Part shown: piece by piece, positions 1 to 5,853 of the stretch | How positions within the stretch are numbered: position 1 is the stretch's first letter | Layout: each line of letters begins with the position of its first letter | DNA from: an uncultured Anaerosacchariphilus sp. | Lineage (GTDB): Bacteria > Bacillota > Clostridia > Lachnospirales > Lachnospiraceae | Assembly (NCBI GenBank): GCA_934373375.1 | Contig: CAKROP010000149.1 | Span: 1-5,853, forward strand | Length of the DNA: 5,853 bases | Direction: 5' to 3' | Notes under the pieces: generated by a model | Seen by the model: only the letters and a program-made list of their open reading frames with translations | Database searches by the model: none | What the model was told of the DNA's origin: nothing | Translations under genes and position numbers: made by a program

Positions 1-632
1 CGGTGGGGCGGTCCGTTTGGGAGCCGCTGCTTGACTATCTGAAGCTGCGGGATCTGACCACGGTGGAAGAATTCCGGGAGACGGCCGCGGTTCTTACGGA
101 TCGGGAGGGCGCTCTGAACGTCTGGATTTTCCTTCAGGCGGTGCTGGGCATTGACAACCGCGGAAAAAATATGTATTATGTGGCAAAGCAGACTGCGAGC
201 GGTCCGAAGCTGTACTTTGCGCCCTGGGATATGGATATTACCTGGGGAGACGCCTTAAGTGAAAATGAGGACGGAGACAGCGTGTGGAAGGTGGGACTGT
301 TTACCGGTCTCTATTCCGAGCGGATCAACTGGGCCTACGGCGACCGTCTGGTGGAGCTTGACGTGGACGGAACAAGGGATTATGTAAACCGGACATGGAA
401 GGAGCTGCGGGCCGGCGTTTTCTCAGAGGAAAATCTGACGGAGCGTATCGACGACCTTGTACATCAGGTGCAGGATTCCGGCGCTTATACAAGGAATGAA
501 GAACGCTGGCCGGACAGCAACAGCGGACAGAATTACGATCTGTTCAAGCGGATGGCCTTTTATCGGTTTGGCATCCTGGATTATTATTTTAACGGCAATC
601 TGGAGGAATACATGGGGCTTGGATACGAATAG
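1..632 (+). CDS. CotH kinase family protein, C-terminal part (5' end outside window)
   Basis: This is the C-terminal part (about 210 residues) of a CotH-family protein; the reading frame is open to the left edge, so the GTG at position 3 is an internal valine codon, not a start. The recognisable signature is a DNRGKN-type motif (visible residues 51-56), a YYVAK strand, then KLYFAPWDMDITWG (69-82), whose Asp residues correspond to the metal-binding PWDxDxxxG motif of CotH proteins. CotH of Bacillus spores is an atypical protein kinase that phosphorylates coat proteins; many clostridial relatives are cell-surface or secreted and have unknown substrates. The N-terminal nucleotide-binding lobe and any signal peptide lie outside the window, so location and catalytic competence cannot be judged. 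The gene ends in TAG 22 bases before the VTC-domain gene and is probably co-transcribed with it. No frameshift is visible. Family assignment is fairly sure; the substrate is unknown. Confidence 0.88.
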   Translation, partial: VGRSVWEPLLDYLKLRDLTTVEEFRETAAVLTDREGALNVWIFLQAVLGIDNRGKNMYYVAKQTASGPKLYFAPWDMDITWGDALSENEDGDSVWKVGLFTGLYSERINWAYGDRLVELDVDGTRDYVNRTWKELRAGVFSEENLTERIDDLVHQVQDSGAYTRNEERWPDSNSGQNYDLFKRMAFYRFGILDYYFNGNLEEYMGLGYE

Positions 633-642
633 GTCCCGCTCT

Positions 643-649
643 AAAGGAG
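643..649 (+). promoter_or_regulatory. Ribosome binding site of the VTC-domain gene
   Basis: AAAGGAG lies 5 bases upstream of the ATG at 655. It decides the start of the VTC-domain protein: the frame stays open upstream to an ATG at 457, but that extension runs inside the CotH gene in another frame, and the family's conserved N-terminal motif begins right after the ATG at 655. Confidence 0.85.
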
Positions 650-654
650 AAAAC

Positions 655-1350
655 ATGGATTATCGGCATGAATTAAAGTATGTGATTACGGCGGCGCAGC
701 AGGCGCTTCTGGAAAACCGGATTCAGGGTTTGATAAAGCCGGACAGTCACGTGGGCGCGGACGGTATGTACCACATCCGCAGTCTGTATTTTGACGATTA
801 CTACAACAGCTATTATAATGAAAATGAGATCGGCAGCGACCCGAGAGAAAAATTCCGGATCCGCATCTACAATGCCGGTACGGGGCGTATCAGCCTGGAA
901 CTGAAGCGGAAAGAACACGGCATGACCCAGAAGCTTTCCTGCCGCCTGACCGAGGAGCAGTGCAGGGAGCTGATGGCCGGAAGACCCCTTCCGGTGGATC
1001 CTTCTTATCCGCCGGTATTGCAGAAGCTGAACCTGCAGATGCGGACGAGACTCTTAAGACCCCGGATTATCGTAGAGTATGACCGAATTCCCTATGTAGA
1101 TCCCCTGGGCAACACCCGTATTACGCTGGATTTGAATATCCGTTCTTCCAGCTATACGAGTCTGTTTCTGACGGAGCAGCCGCCCATGCGGCCCATTATG
1201 CCCAAGGGGCGGAACATTCTGGAGGTCAAATACGACGAGTTCCTGCCGGATTACATATACCGGAATCTGCAGCTTGACAGCTTACAGCAGACGGCGTATT
1301 CCAAATACTATCTATGCAGACGGTACTCCTTTACGGGAATACCGGAGTAA
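655..1350 (+). CDS. VTC domain-containing protein (polyphosphate polymerase-like, triphosphate tunnel fold)
   Basis: A 231-residue protein consisting of essentially one VTC domain, the fold used by the catalytic Vtc4 subunit of the yeast vacuolar transporter chaperone complex, which makes polyphosphate from ATP inside a beta-barrel tunnel. Visible signature segments, in order: RHELKY (4-9), SLYFDD (43-48), KFRIRIY (66-72, paired arginines 68 and 70), LELKRK (81-86), VEYDR (140-144), LDLNIR (158-163), LEVKYDE (189-195) and the C-terminal SKY (216-218). These basic and acidic residues on alternating strand positions are typical of the tunnel wall. There is no SPX domain, signal peptide or membrane helix, so the protein should be cytoplasmic and may need a partner to reach the membrane. 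It lies between a CotH-family gene and a DUF4956 membrane-protein gene, an arrangement often annotated in clostridia. Polyphosphate synthesis is inferred from the fold; another triphosphate chemistry is possible. Confidence 0.92.
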   Translation: MDYRHELKYVITAAQQALLENRIQGLIKPDSHVGADGMYHIRSLYFDDYYNSYYNENEIGSDPREKFRIRIYNAGTGRISLELKRKEHGMTQKLSCRLTEEQCRELMAGRPLPVDPSYPPVLQKLNLQMRTRLLRPRIIVEYDRIPYVDPLGNTRITLDLNIRSSSYTSLFLTEQPPMRPIMPKGRNILEVKYDEFLPDYIYRNLQLDSLQQTAYSKYYLCRRYSFTGIPE

Positions 1351-1374
1351 TATAAAGAATTCAAAAAAGACTAT

Positions 1375-1380
1375 GGAGGA
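1375..1380 (+). promoter_or_regulatory. Ribosome binding site of the DUF4956 gene
   Basis: GGAGGA ends 8 bases before the ATG at 1389, a near-ideal Shine-Dalgarno. A nearer ATG at 1382 opens a frame that stops after five codons, so 1389 is the real start. The 38-base gap before the gene (1351-1388) is AT-rich but shows no hairpin terminator. Confidence 0.85.
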
Positions 1381-1388
1381 TATGAAAA

Positions 1389-2063
1389 ATGGGATTTAAA
1401 GATGTATTCAAAAAGTCATTTCTCGAAGGCTTTACCAGCATGGACATTTCTGCCGGACGGATTATGGCGACCTTTGCAGTGACCTGTATTCTGGCCTGCT
1501 ATGTATTTCTGATTTACCGCCTGGTGACCAGAAAGTCCTTCTATTCCAAGGGCTTCAATGTGTCGCTGGCAGCCATGTCCGTGATTACCGCGGCGATTAT
1601 TCTGGCCATGCAGTCCAACCTGGTCATCTCCCTCGGTATGGTCGGCGCGCTGTCTATCGTGCGTTTCCGTACGGCCATCAAGGATCCGATGGATCTGGTG
1701 TTCCTGTTCTGGTCCATCAGTATCGGTATCATCTGCGGCGCAGGTCTCTATGAGGTAGCGCTTCTGACCTGTCTGGTGGTGACAATTCTGATTCTGGTGC
1801 TGGAGAACCTGCCGGCTTCCAGAGCGCCCATGATGCTGGTGGTCAATGTGACCGATGCGGATAAAGAGGACGCGATTCTGGATATTGTAAAGAAATACAG
1901 CCGTTTCTACAAAGTAAAATCCAGAAACCTGACAGCAGGCGCCCTGGATATGGTAGTCGAGGTACAGGTGAAGGAAGAGGGCGCTTTTGTGAAAGAGGTC
2001 GCTGCGGTGGATACCGTAATGACAGCTTCCCTGATTGCCCACGACGGCGAGGTAACTTTCTAA
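1389..2063 (+). CDS. DUF4956 domain-containing membrane protein
   Basis: A 224-residue protein with an N-terminal amphipathic stretch, about four hydrophobic segments (roughly residues 25-46, 58-74, 102-118 and 121-139) and a soluble C-terminal domain (about 140-224). The hallmark is the segment LGMVGALSIVRFRTAIKDP (82-100) between the second and third hydrophobic segments, a glycine-rich turn followed by the basic VRFR motif that identifies DUF4956. The function of the family is not established. It is often found beside VTC-domain and CotH-family genes, as here, which suggests a membrane partner of the VTC protein, for example an anchor or a path for its product; that role is inference. The C-terminal region (VVNVTDADKEDAI onward) alternates predicted strands and helices and may be a small ferredoxin-like or regulatory domain, not identified further. 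It has its own strong ribosome binding site and ends 2 bases before the next gene. Confidence 0.9.
   Translation: MGFKDVFKKSFLEGFTSMDISAGRIMATFAVTCILACYVFLIYRLVTRKSFYSKGFNVSLAAMSVITAAIILAMQSNLVISLGMVGALSIVRFRTAIKDPMDLVFLFWSISIGIICGAGLYEVALLTCLVVTILILVLENLPASRAPMMLVVNVTDADKEDAILDIVKKYSRFYKVKSRNLTAGALDMVVEVQVKEEGAFVKEVAAVDTVMTASLIAHDGEVTF
2049..2053 (+). promoter_or_regulatory. Weak ribosome binding site inside the end of the DUF4956 gene
   Basis: GAGGT is the best purine-rich match upstream of the ATG at 2066, but its 12-base spacing is longer than ideal. Initiation probably depends on ribosomes ending at the TAA at 2061-2063. The next in-frame ATG (2078) is even further from this site, so 2066 is the preferred start. 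Confidence 0.4.
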
Positions 2064-2065
2064 AT

Positions 2066-3544
2066 ATGGGAAAAATCATGCGGCTTGGCGGGCGCGGACT
2101 GCGGTATATAAAGCAGTACGGGCTCGCCCGGCTTTATCGGAAGATTATGGAGCGAAGGCGACGGAACGCAGCCGAGGCCGGTTACAATGACTGGCTTCAG
2201 AAACAGCTTCCGGACGCGGAGGAGGACGCGCGCCAGCGGGAAAAGAAGTTCGCGTATGAGCCGTGCATCAGCATTCTGGTACCGGCTTATGAGACGCCGG
2301 AGATCTTTCTGCGGCAGATGATCGACTCCGTACTGGACCAGAGCTATGGAAACCTGGAGCTGTGTATCGCCGATGGCAGTCCTTCCGATAAGGTCGAACG
2401 GACAGTAAAAGAATATGAAAAGAAGAATTCCCGGATAAAATATCGGCATCTGACGGAAAACCTGGGAATTTCTGACAATACCAACGCGGCGCTTGCCTTG
2501 GCGACCGGCGATTATGTGGGCCTTTTGGATCATGACGATCTGCTGCTTCCGGGGGCTCTTTTTGAGATCGTAGAGGCACTCAATGAGAGCGGCGGCGCAG
2601 ACGCGGTTTATACGGACGAGGATAAGGTCAATATGGAACTGACCCGTCATTTTCAGCCCCATTTCAAGCCGGACTTTAATCAGGAATATCTGCGAAGCAA
2701 TAATTATATCTGTCACTTTTTCGTGGTACGGCGCTCCATTGCCCTGAAGGTGGGCGGCTTTCGGGAGGAGTTCGACGGAGCCCAGGATCATGACTTTATC
2801 TTCCGCTGTACAGAAGAAGCGGAGCAGGTATTGCATGTGGCGAAGGTGCTGTATTCCTGGCGCAGCCACGAGGCATCCACGGCCACGAACCCCGAGAGCA
2901 AGCTTTATGCTTATGAAGCGGGAAAGTGGGCGGTGTCGGCCCATCTTGCCCGGACCGGACGCATGGGAACCCCGCAAAATACGGATAATTACGGCTTTTA
3001 CCGGGTCTGCTATCCGGGCGTTCCATCTATCTTAAAGAATTCTTTCGAAAAATTTGATGGACAAACAGGTGTAAACGTTGTATATTATGGTAAGGTATGT
3101 AATATTTCCGTAACAATTAACCCAGAAGATCGTTATGTGCTTTTTATGCATGTTCGGAATCAGAGACAGAAGCATACGCGGGTAAACGCGCAGTTTTATG
3201 AGGTGCTGAAAGCCTGTTGTGACCGTCCCGATACGGGGCTGGCCTGCGCGCGGGTGTACGACGCGCGGAAGCGGCTGGCAGGCGATATCCGGATGCGCGG
3301 TGTGAAGGACCCCTTTTCCGATGGAATGAAGGGTCTGAAATACGGATATACCGGATACAATCACCGGGCGGTGCTGCAGCAGGAGCTGGAGCAGCCGACG
3401 GACTGCTTTATGGTGCGGGCGGATATCTTAAAGACCTGTGTGCCGGAGGGCGGAGAGGTGTCTGTGGAGACGCTGGCGGCGAAGCTTACAGAATCCGGTT
3501 ACCATATCTACTATGAACCCTGGGCGGTGTTGTATGAAGGCTGA
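2066..3544 (+). CDS. Family 2 glycosyltransferase with a degenerate second GT-A domain
   Basis: A 492-residue protein. Residues 1-65 form a basic, helical N-terminal region. An intact GT-A fold follows: SILVPAYETP (69-78), ADGSPSD (102-108), LLDHDDLLLP (153-162, DHD as the metal/nucleotide-sugar DxD equivalent), YTDEDKV (182-188), GAQDHDF (238-244, catalytic acid region) and the YSWRSHEAST segment (263-272). This is a sugar transferase of the cell-surface polysaccharide type, acting on the cytoplasmic face of the membrane; donor and acceptor are not deducible. Many relatives carry a second full GT domain. Here residues about 313-492 resemble only its rear half: RYVLFMHVRNQ sits where EYLLFLNNDTE would be, CFMVRADIL where ACLMVRRxVF would be, and LTESGYHIYYEPWAVLYE near the end, while the nucleotide-binding front and both acidic motifs are missing. 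The tail is probably non-catalytic. The gene starts 2 bases after the DUF4956 stop and its end overlaps the next gene. Confidence 0.9.
   Translation: MGKIMRLGGRGLRYIKQYGLARLYRKIMERRRRNAAEAGYNDWLQKQLPDAEEDARQREKKFAYEPCISILVPAYETPEIFLRQMIDSVLDQSYGNLELCIADGSPSDKVERTVKEYEKKNSRIKYRHLTENLGISDNTNAALALATGDYVGLLDHDDLLLPGALFEIVEALNESGGADAVYTDEDKVNMELTRHFQPHFKPDFNQEYLRSNNYICHFFVVRRSIALKVGGFREEFDGAQDHDFIFRCTEEAEQVLHVAKVLYSWRSHEASTATNPESKLYAYEAGKWAVSAHLARTGRMGTPQNTDNYGFYRVCYPGVPSILKNSFEKFDGQTGVNVVYYGKVCNISVTINPEDRYVLFMHVRNQRQKHTRVNAQFYEVLKACCDRPDTGLACARVYDARKRLAGDIRMRGVKDPFSDGMKGLKYGYTGYNHRAVLQQELEQPTDCFMVRADILKTCVPEGGEVSVETLAAKLTESGYHIYYEPWAVLYEG
3534..3544 (+). promoter_or_regulatory. Start/stop overlap coupling the two glycosyltransferase genes
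   Basis: ATGAAGGCTGA contains the start of the second glycosyltransferase and the TGA stop of the first. Upstream, only GGGCGG (3522-3527) is even partly purine-rich, so initiation probably relies on ribosomes terminating at 3542-3544. This would keep the two enzymes near equal amounts. Confidence 0.6.
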
Positions 3545-4502
3545 CAGTCAGGTATCCATTGTGATACCCAATTACAATGGAATGGCTTTTATGGAAGCCT
3601 GCATGCAGGCAGTACTCCGGGACGCGCCGAAAGCGGAGCTTATCGTGGTGGACAATGCGTCAAAGGACGGAAGCCTCGAATATACCAGAGAGCATTTCCC
3701 GGAAGCGCATGTGCTGGCCATGGATCAGAACTATGGGTTTGCCCGGGCAGTCAATGAAGGCATCCTGGTGGCGACGCGGCCCTATGTGATTCTTTTGAAC
3801 AATGATACCGAGGTGGAGCCGGGCTTTACGGACGCACTGGTGGGGGCTCTGGAAGCGGACGCGGGGGCATTTTCAGCCCAGGCCAAGCTGATTCAGCTTC
3901 AGGATCCGTTGAAGCTGGACGACGCGGGCAATTTTTACTGCGCCCTCGGCTGGGCTTTTGCGAGAGGAAAAGATAAGCCCTCCGCAGATTATGAAGAACA
4001 GGATGAAGTATTCGCGGCCTGTGCGGGAGCGGCGGTCTACCGGAAAGCGCTTTTTGAAGAAATCGGGTATTTTGACGAAGCTCATTTCGCCTATCTGGAG
4101 GATATCGACATCGGCTGGAGAGCGCGTATCTTCGGGTACCGGAATCTCTACGTACCAAAGGCCAGGGTACTGCACGCCGGAAGCGGAACCAGCGGTTCCC
4201 GTTATAATGAATTTAAGGTGACACTAAGTTCACGGAATAATATATGGATTATCTATAAGAATATGCCCCTGCTTCAGCTGGTGCTGAATCTGCCGTTTTT
4301 GCTGGTGGGCTTTGGGGCAAAGCAGTTGTTTTTCTGTAAGAAGAAGCTGGGCGGCACTTATGCCCGGGGGATTCTTAAGGGAATCCGTACCTGCGATCGG
4401 GAGAAAAAGGTCCGCTTTATGTGGAAGCATTTCCCGGCGTATGCAGGGCTGCAGCTTGAGCTGTGGAAGAATATCGGAAAGAGATTTGTGGGTGAGAAGT
4501 AG
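3534..4502 (+). CDS. Family 2 glycosyltransferase (WbbL / rhamnosyltransferase-like)
   Basis: A 322-residue single-domain glycosyltransferase, the usual length for the COG1216 group that includes rhamnosyltransferases of O-antigen and capsule pathways. Motifs in order: VSIVIPNYNG (7-16), LIVVDNASKDGS (36-47), NYGFARAVNEG (66-76), ILLNNDTEVEPG (86-97, NND as the DxD equivalent), CAGAAVYRK (163-171), FAYLEDIDIGWRARIFGYR (185-203, with the ED pair expected to hold the catalytic base) and VLHAGSGTSGS (212-222), followed by SSRNNIWIIYKNMP (232-245). A hydrophobic segment at about 246-267 and a basic C-terminus suggest attachment to the inner face of the membrane. All key residues are present, so it should be active; the sugar (rhamnose or another) is not determinable. 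The ATG at 3534 was chosen because the fold begins six residues later; it overlaps the previous gene by 11 bases and has no convincing Shine-Dalgarno, which points to translational coupling. Confidence 0.93.
   Translation: MKADSQVSIVIPNYNGMAFMEACMQAVLRDAPKAELIVVDNASKDGSLEYTREHFPEAHVLAMDQNYGFARAVNEGILVATRPYVILLNNDTEVEPGFTDALVGALEADAGAFSAQAKLIQLQDPLKLDDAGNFYCALGWAFARGKDKPSADYEEQDEVFAACAGAAVYRKALFEEIGYFDEAHFAYLEDIDIGWRARIFGYRNLYVPKARVLHAGSGTSGSRYNEFKVTLSSRNNIWIIYKNMPLLQLVLNLPFLLVGFGAKQLFFCKKKLGGTYARGILKGIRTCDREKKVRFMWKHFPAYAGLQLELWKNIGKRFVGEK
4490..4496 (+). promoter_or_regulatory. Ribosome binding site supporting the GTG start at 4502
   Basis: GGGTGAG lies 5 bases before GTG at 4502. The frame has an in-frame TGA at 4493-4495, so 4502 is the first possible start, and the first membrane helix begins about ten residues later, which rules out the later GTG and ATG codons. 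The GTG shares its G with the TAG stop of the preceding gene. Confidence 0.65.
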
Positions 4503-5853
4503 TGATAAAGGATAATCAGCAGCATTTTAACCGGCTTCACGTGCTGGTGGATGCGCTGGTGGTCGCGGCAGCCTACCTGCTGGCGTGGACTATCCAGTTT
4601 AAATTACTGAATCATATATCCGGTTTTGTATTCCAGGATTATATGCTGATTCTGATTCCGCTGGTGCCGGGATATCTGGCGCTTTACGCGGCTTTTGGCA
4701 TGTATACCACCAAGAGTGTCAGAAGAAAGCGTGTGGAGCTGGAGAAGATCGTACAGGCCAATACACTGGGACTTGGCATCTTTATGATGGCCATGTTCTT
4801 ACTGCGCTGGAATACCGAGTTTACGACGAACTTCTCACGTCCCATGTTGTTTTATTTCTACGCCATCAACATCGTGCTGGAAGCCATGGCCCGCAATTCC
4901 ATCCGTCTGGCCCTGCACCAGCTGCGGAAGAAGGGATTCAACCAGAAGCACATGATTCTGGTGGGCTACAGCCGCGCGGCGGAGGAGTATATTGACCGCA
5001 TCAAGGGCAATCCGGAATGGGGCTATGAGATCATGGGGATTCTGGATGACAATGTGGAACAGGGCATGAAGTATCGGGGCGTGGAGGTGTTTGGCCGCAC
5101 TGAGGAGATCGAAGAAGTTCTGGAGAAGGCCAAGCCGGATGAGATTGCCATTACCCTGGGCTTAAGCGAGTATTCCAAGCTGGAGCATATCGTGGCGGTC
5201 TGTGAGAAATCCGGCGTGCATACAAAGTTCATTCCGGATTACAATAATATCATCCCGACCCGTCCGTACACGGAGGATTTGATGGGGCTTCCGGTGGTCA
5301 ATATCCGCCATGTGCCTCTGACCAATACATTTAATGCATTTGTAAAGCGAACGGTGGATCTGGTGGGGGCAGTCTGTGCCATCATCGTCTTTTCGCCGAT
5401 TATGCTGGTGACAGCCATCGCCATCAAGCTGACCTCTCCGGGGCCTCTGATCTATGCCCAGGAGCGCGTGGGACTTCATAACCGGAACTTCAAGATGTAC
5501 AAGTTCCGCTCCATGGACGTCCAGTCGCCCAAGAAGGAACGGGGAGCCTGGACCGTGCCGAACGACCCCCGTGTCACAAAGGTGGGGAAGATCATCCGCA
5601 AGACCAGCATAGACGAGCTGCCGCAGCTCTTTAATATCTTAAAAGGGGACATGAGTCTGGTGGGACCCCGTCCGGAGCGCCCGTTTTTCGTGGAGAAGTT
5701 CCGGGAGGAGATTCCCCGTTATATGATTAAACACCAGGTGCGTCCGGGTATGACAGGATGGGCCCAGATTAACGGCTATCGTGGCAATACCTCCATCCGG
5801 AAGCGGATTGAATATGATTTGTATTATATCGAGAACTGGACGCTGGGGTTTGA
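4502..5853 (+). CDS. Undecaprenyl-phosphate hexose-1-phosphate transferase (WcaJ/WbaP/CpsE type), C-terminus cut by window edge
   Basis: 450 codons are visible; the frame is open at the right edge (the final tga is out of frame), and only about 15-25 residues seem to be missing. This is the large polyprenyl-phosphate phosphoglycosyltransferase that moves a sugar-1-phosphate, often glucose or galactose, from its UDP donor to undecaprenyl phosphate, the first membrane step of exopolysaccharide, capsule or wall-polymer synthesis. Four N-terminal membrane helices (about 12-33, 47-68, 83-103, 113-130) precede a Rossmann-like domain (about 149-260; [12 protein letters not shown], then [10 protein letters not shown]). 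The catalytic region starts with KRTVD (282-286) and a membrane helix broken by Ser298-Pro299, followed by YKFRSM (333-338), [10 protein letters not shown] (369-378, with the catalytic Asp371-Glu372 pair), [13 protein letters not shown] (382-394), [15 protein letters not shown] and YDLYYIENW. All signature residues are present. The start is a GTG overlapping the previous stop by one base. The exact sugar cannot be told. Confidence 0.93.
   Translation, partial: MIKDNQQHFNRLHVLVDALVVAAAYLLAWTIQFKLLNHISGFVFQDYMLILIPLVPGYLALYAAFGMYTTKSVRRKRVELEKIVQANTLGLGIFMMAMFLLRWNTEFTTNFSRPMLFYFYAINIVLEAMARNSIRLALHQLRKKGFNQKHMILVGYSRAAEEYIDRIKGNPEWGYEIMGILDDNVEQGMKYRGVEVFGRTEEIEEVLEKAKPDEIAITLGLSEYSKLEHIVAVCEKSGVHTKFIPDYNNIIPTRPYTEDLMGLPVVNIRHVPLTNTFNAFVKRTVDLVGAVCAIIVFSPIMLVTAIAIKLTSPGPLIYAQERVGLHNRNFKMYKFRSMDVQSPKKERGAWTVPNDPRVTKVGKIIRKTSIDELPQLFNILKGDMSLVGPRPERPFFVEKFREEIPRYMIKHQVRPGMTGWAQINGYRGNTSIRKRIEYDLYYIENWTLGF

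Noticed and set aside
457..654. Extension of the VTC-domain frame upstream to an ATG at 457
   Set aside because: It would overlap the CotH gene by 176 bases in another frame, and the extra 66 residues do not resemble the family. The strong ribosome binding site at 643-649 fixes the start at 655.
1351..1388. Possible terminator between the VTC-domain and DUF4956 genes
   Set aside because: The gap is AT-rich with an A-run but no GC-rich inverted repeat followed by a T-tract, and it carries the ribosome binding site of the next gene.
1416..2042. 208-codon open frame on the minus strand opposite the DUF4956 gene
   Set aside because: The product is very rich in His, Gln, Arg and Gly with no fold signature, as expected for an antisense shadow of a hydrophobic membrane protein.
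2060..2977. Long 305-codon open frame on the minus strand opposite the first glycosyltransferase
   Set aside because: It lies wholly antisense to a gene with clear GT2 motifs and shows no recognisable domain. Its length reflects the codon bias of the plus-strand gene.
3438..3533. Extension of the second glycosyltransferase to an upstream ATG at 3438
   Set aside because: The added residues are Arg/Trp/Cys-rich out-of-frame reading of the previous gene. The GT-A fold begins normally just after the ATG at 3534.
5851..5853. TGA at the very end of the window as the stop of the phosphoglycosyltransferase
   Set aside because: Counting codons from GTG at 4502 places the last full codon at 5849-5851, so this TGA is out of frame. 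The family's C-terminal helix is still incomplete, so the gene continues beyond the window.
1..5853. CRISPR arrays, tRNA or rRNA genes, insertion sequences, attachment sites
   Set aside because: No regularly spaced repeats, tRNA-like folds, transposase-like frames or terminal inverted repeats were seen. Almost the whole window is tightly packed coding sequence.

Overview
The window looks like a piece of a Bacillota chromosome, most likely from the class Clostridia and plausibly a gut Lachnospiraceae. The evidence is a moderately GC-rich coding sequence (about 53-55% in the two 60-base blocks counted by hand), strong purine-rich ribosome binding sites, and a CotH / VTC-domain / DUF4956 gene trio that is commonly annotated together in that group. 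The taxon is an inference from gene content and style; no marker gene is present.

Six genes lie on the plus strand with almost no space between them, so this reads as the interior of one long operon. Neither a promoter at the left nor a terminator is visible, and both end genes are cut by the window edges. No stretch over 300 bases lacks a gene; the largest gap is 38 bases.

Left half (1-2063): the C-terminal part of a CotH-family kinase-like protein, a complete VTC-domain protein (polyphosphate-polymerase / triphosphate-tunnel fold), and a complete DUF4956 multi-pass membrane protein. Together they form a possible membrane-linked phosphate or polyphosphate module whose biochemistry in bacteria is poorly defined.

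Right half (2066-5853): two family-2 glycosyltransferases and an almost complete polyisoprenyl-phosphate hexose-1-phosphate transferase of the WcaJ/WbaP/CpsE type. The last starts surface-polysaccharide synthesis by loading the first sugar onto undecaprenyl phosphate, and the two glycosyltransferases would extend the chain. The three are coupled through a 2-base gap, an 11-base overlap and a 1-base overlap.

The most notable points are the direct linkage of the CotH-VTC-DUF4956 trio to a polysaccharide operon, and the first glycosyltransferase (2066-3544). That protein has an intact N-terminal catalytic domain followed by what appears to be a collapsed second GT-A domain. The domain has lost its nucleotide-binding front half and both acidic motifs, and an AT-rich patch (about 3031-3150) sits exactly at the break.
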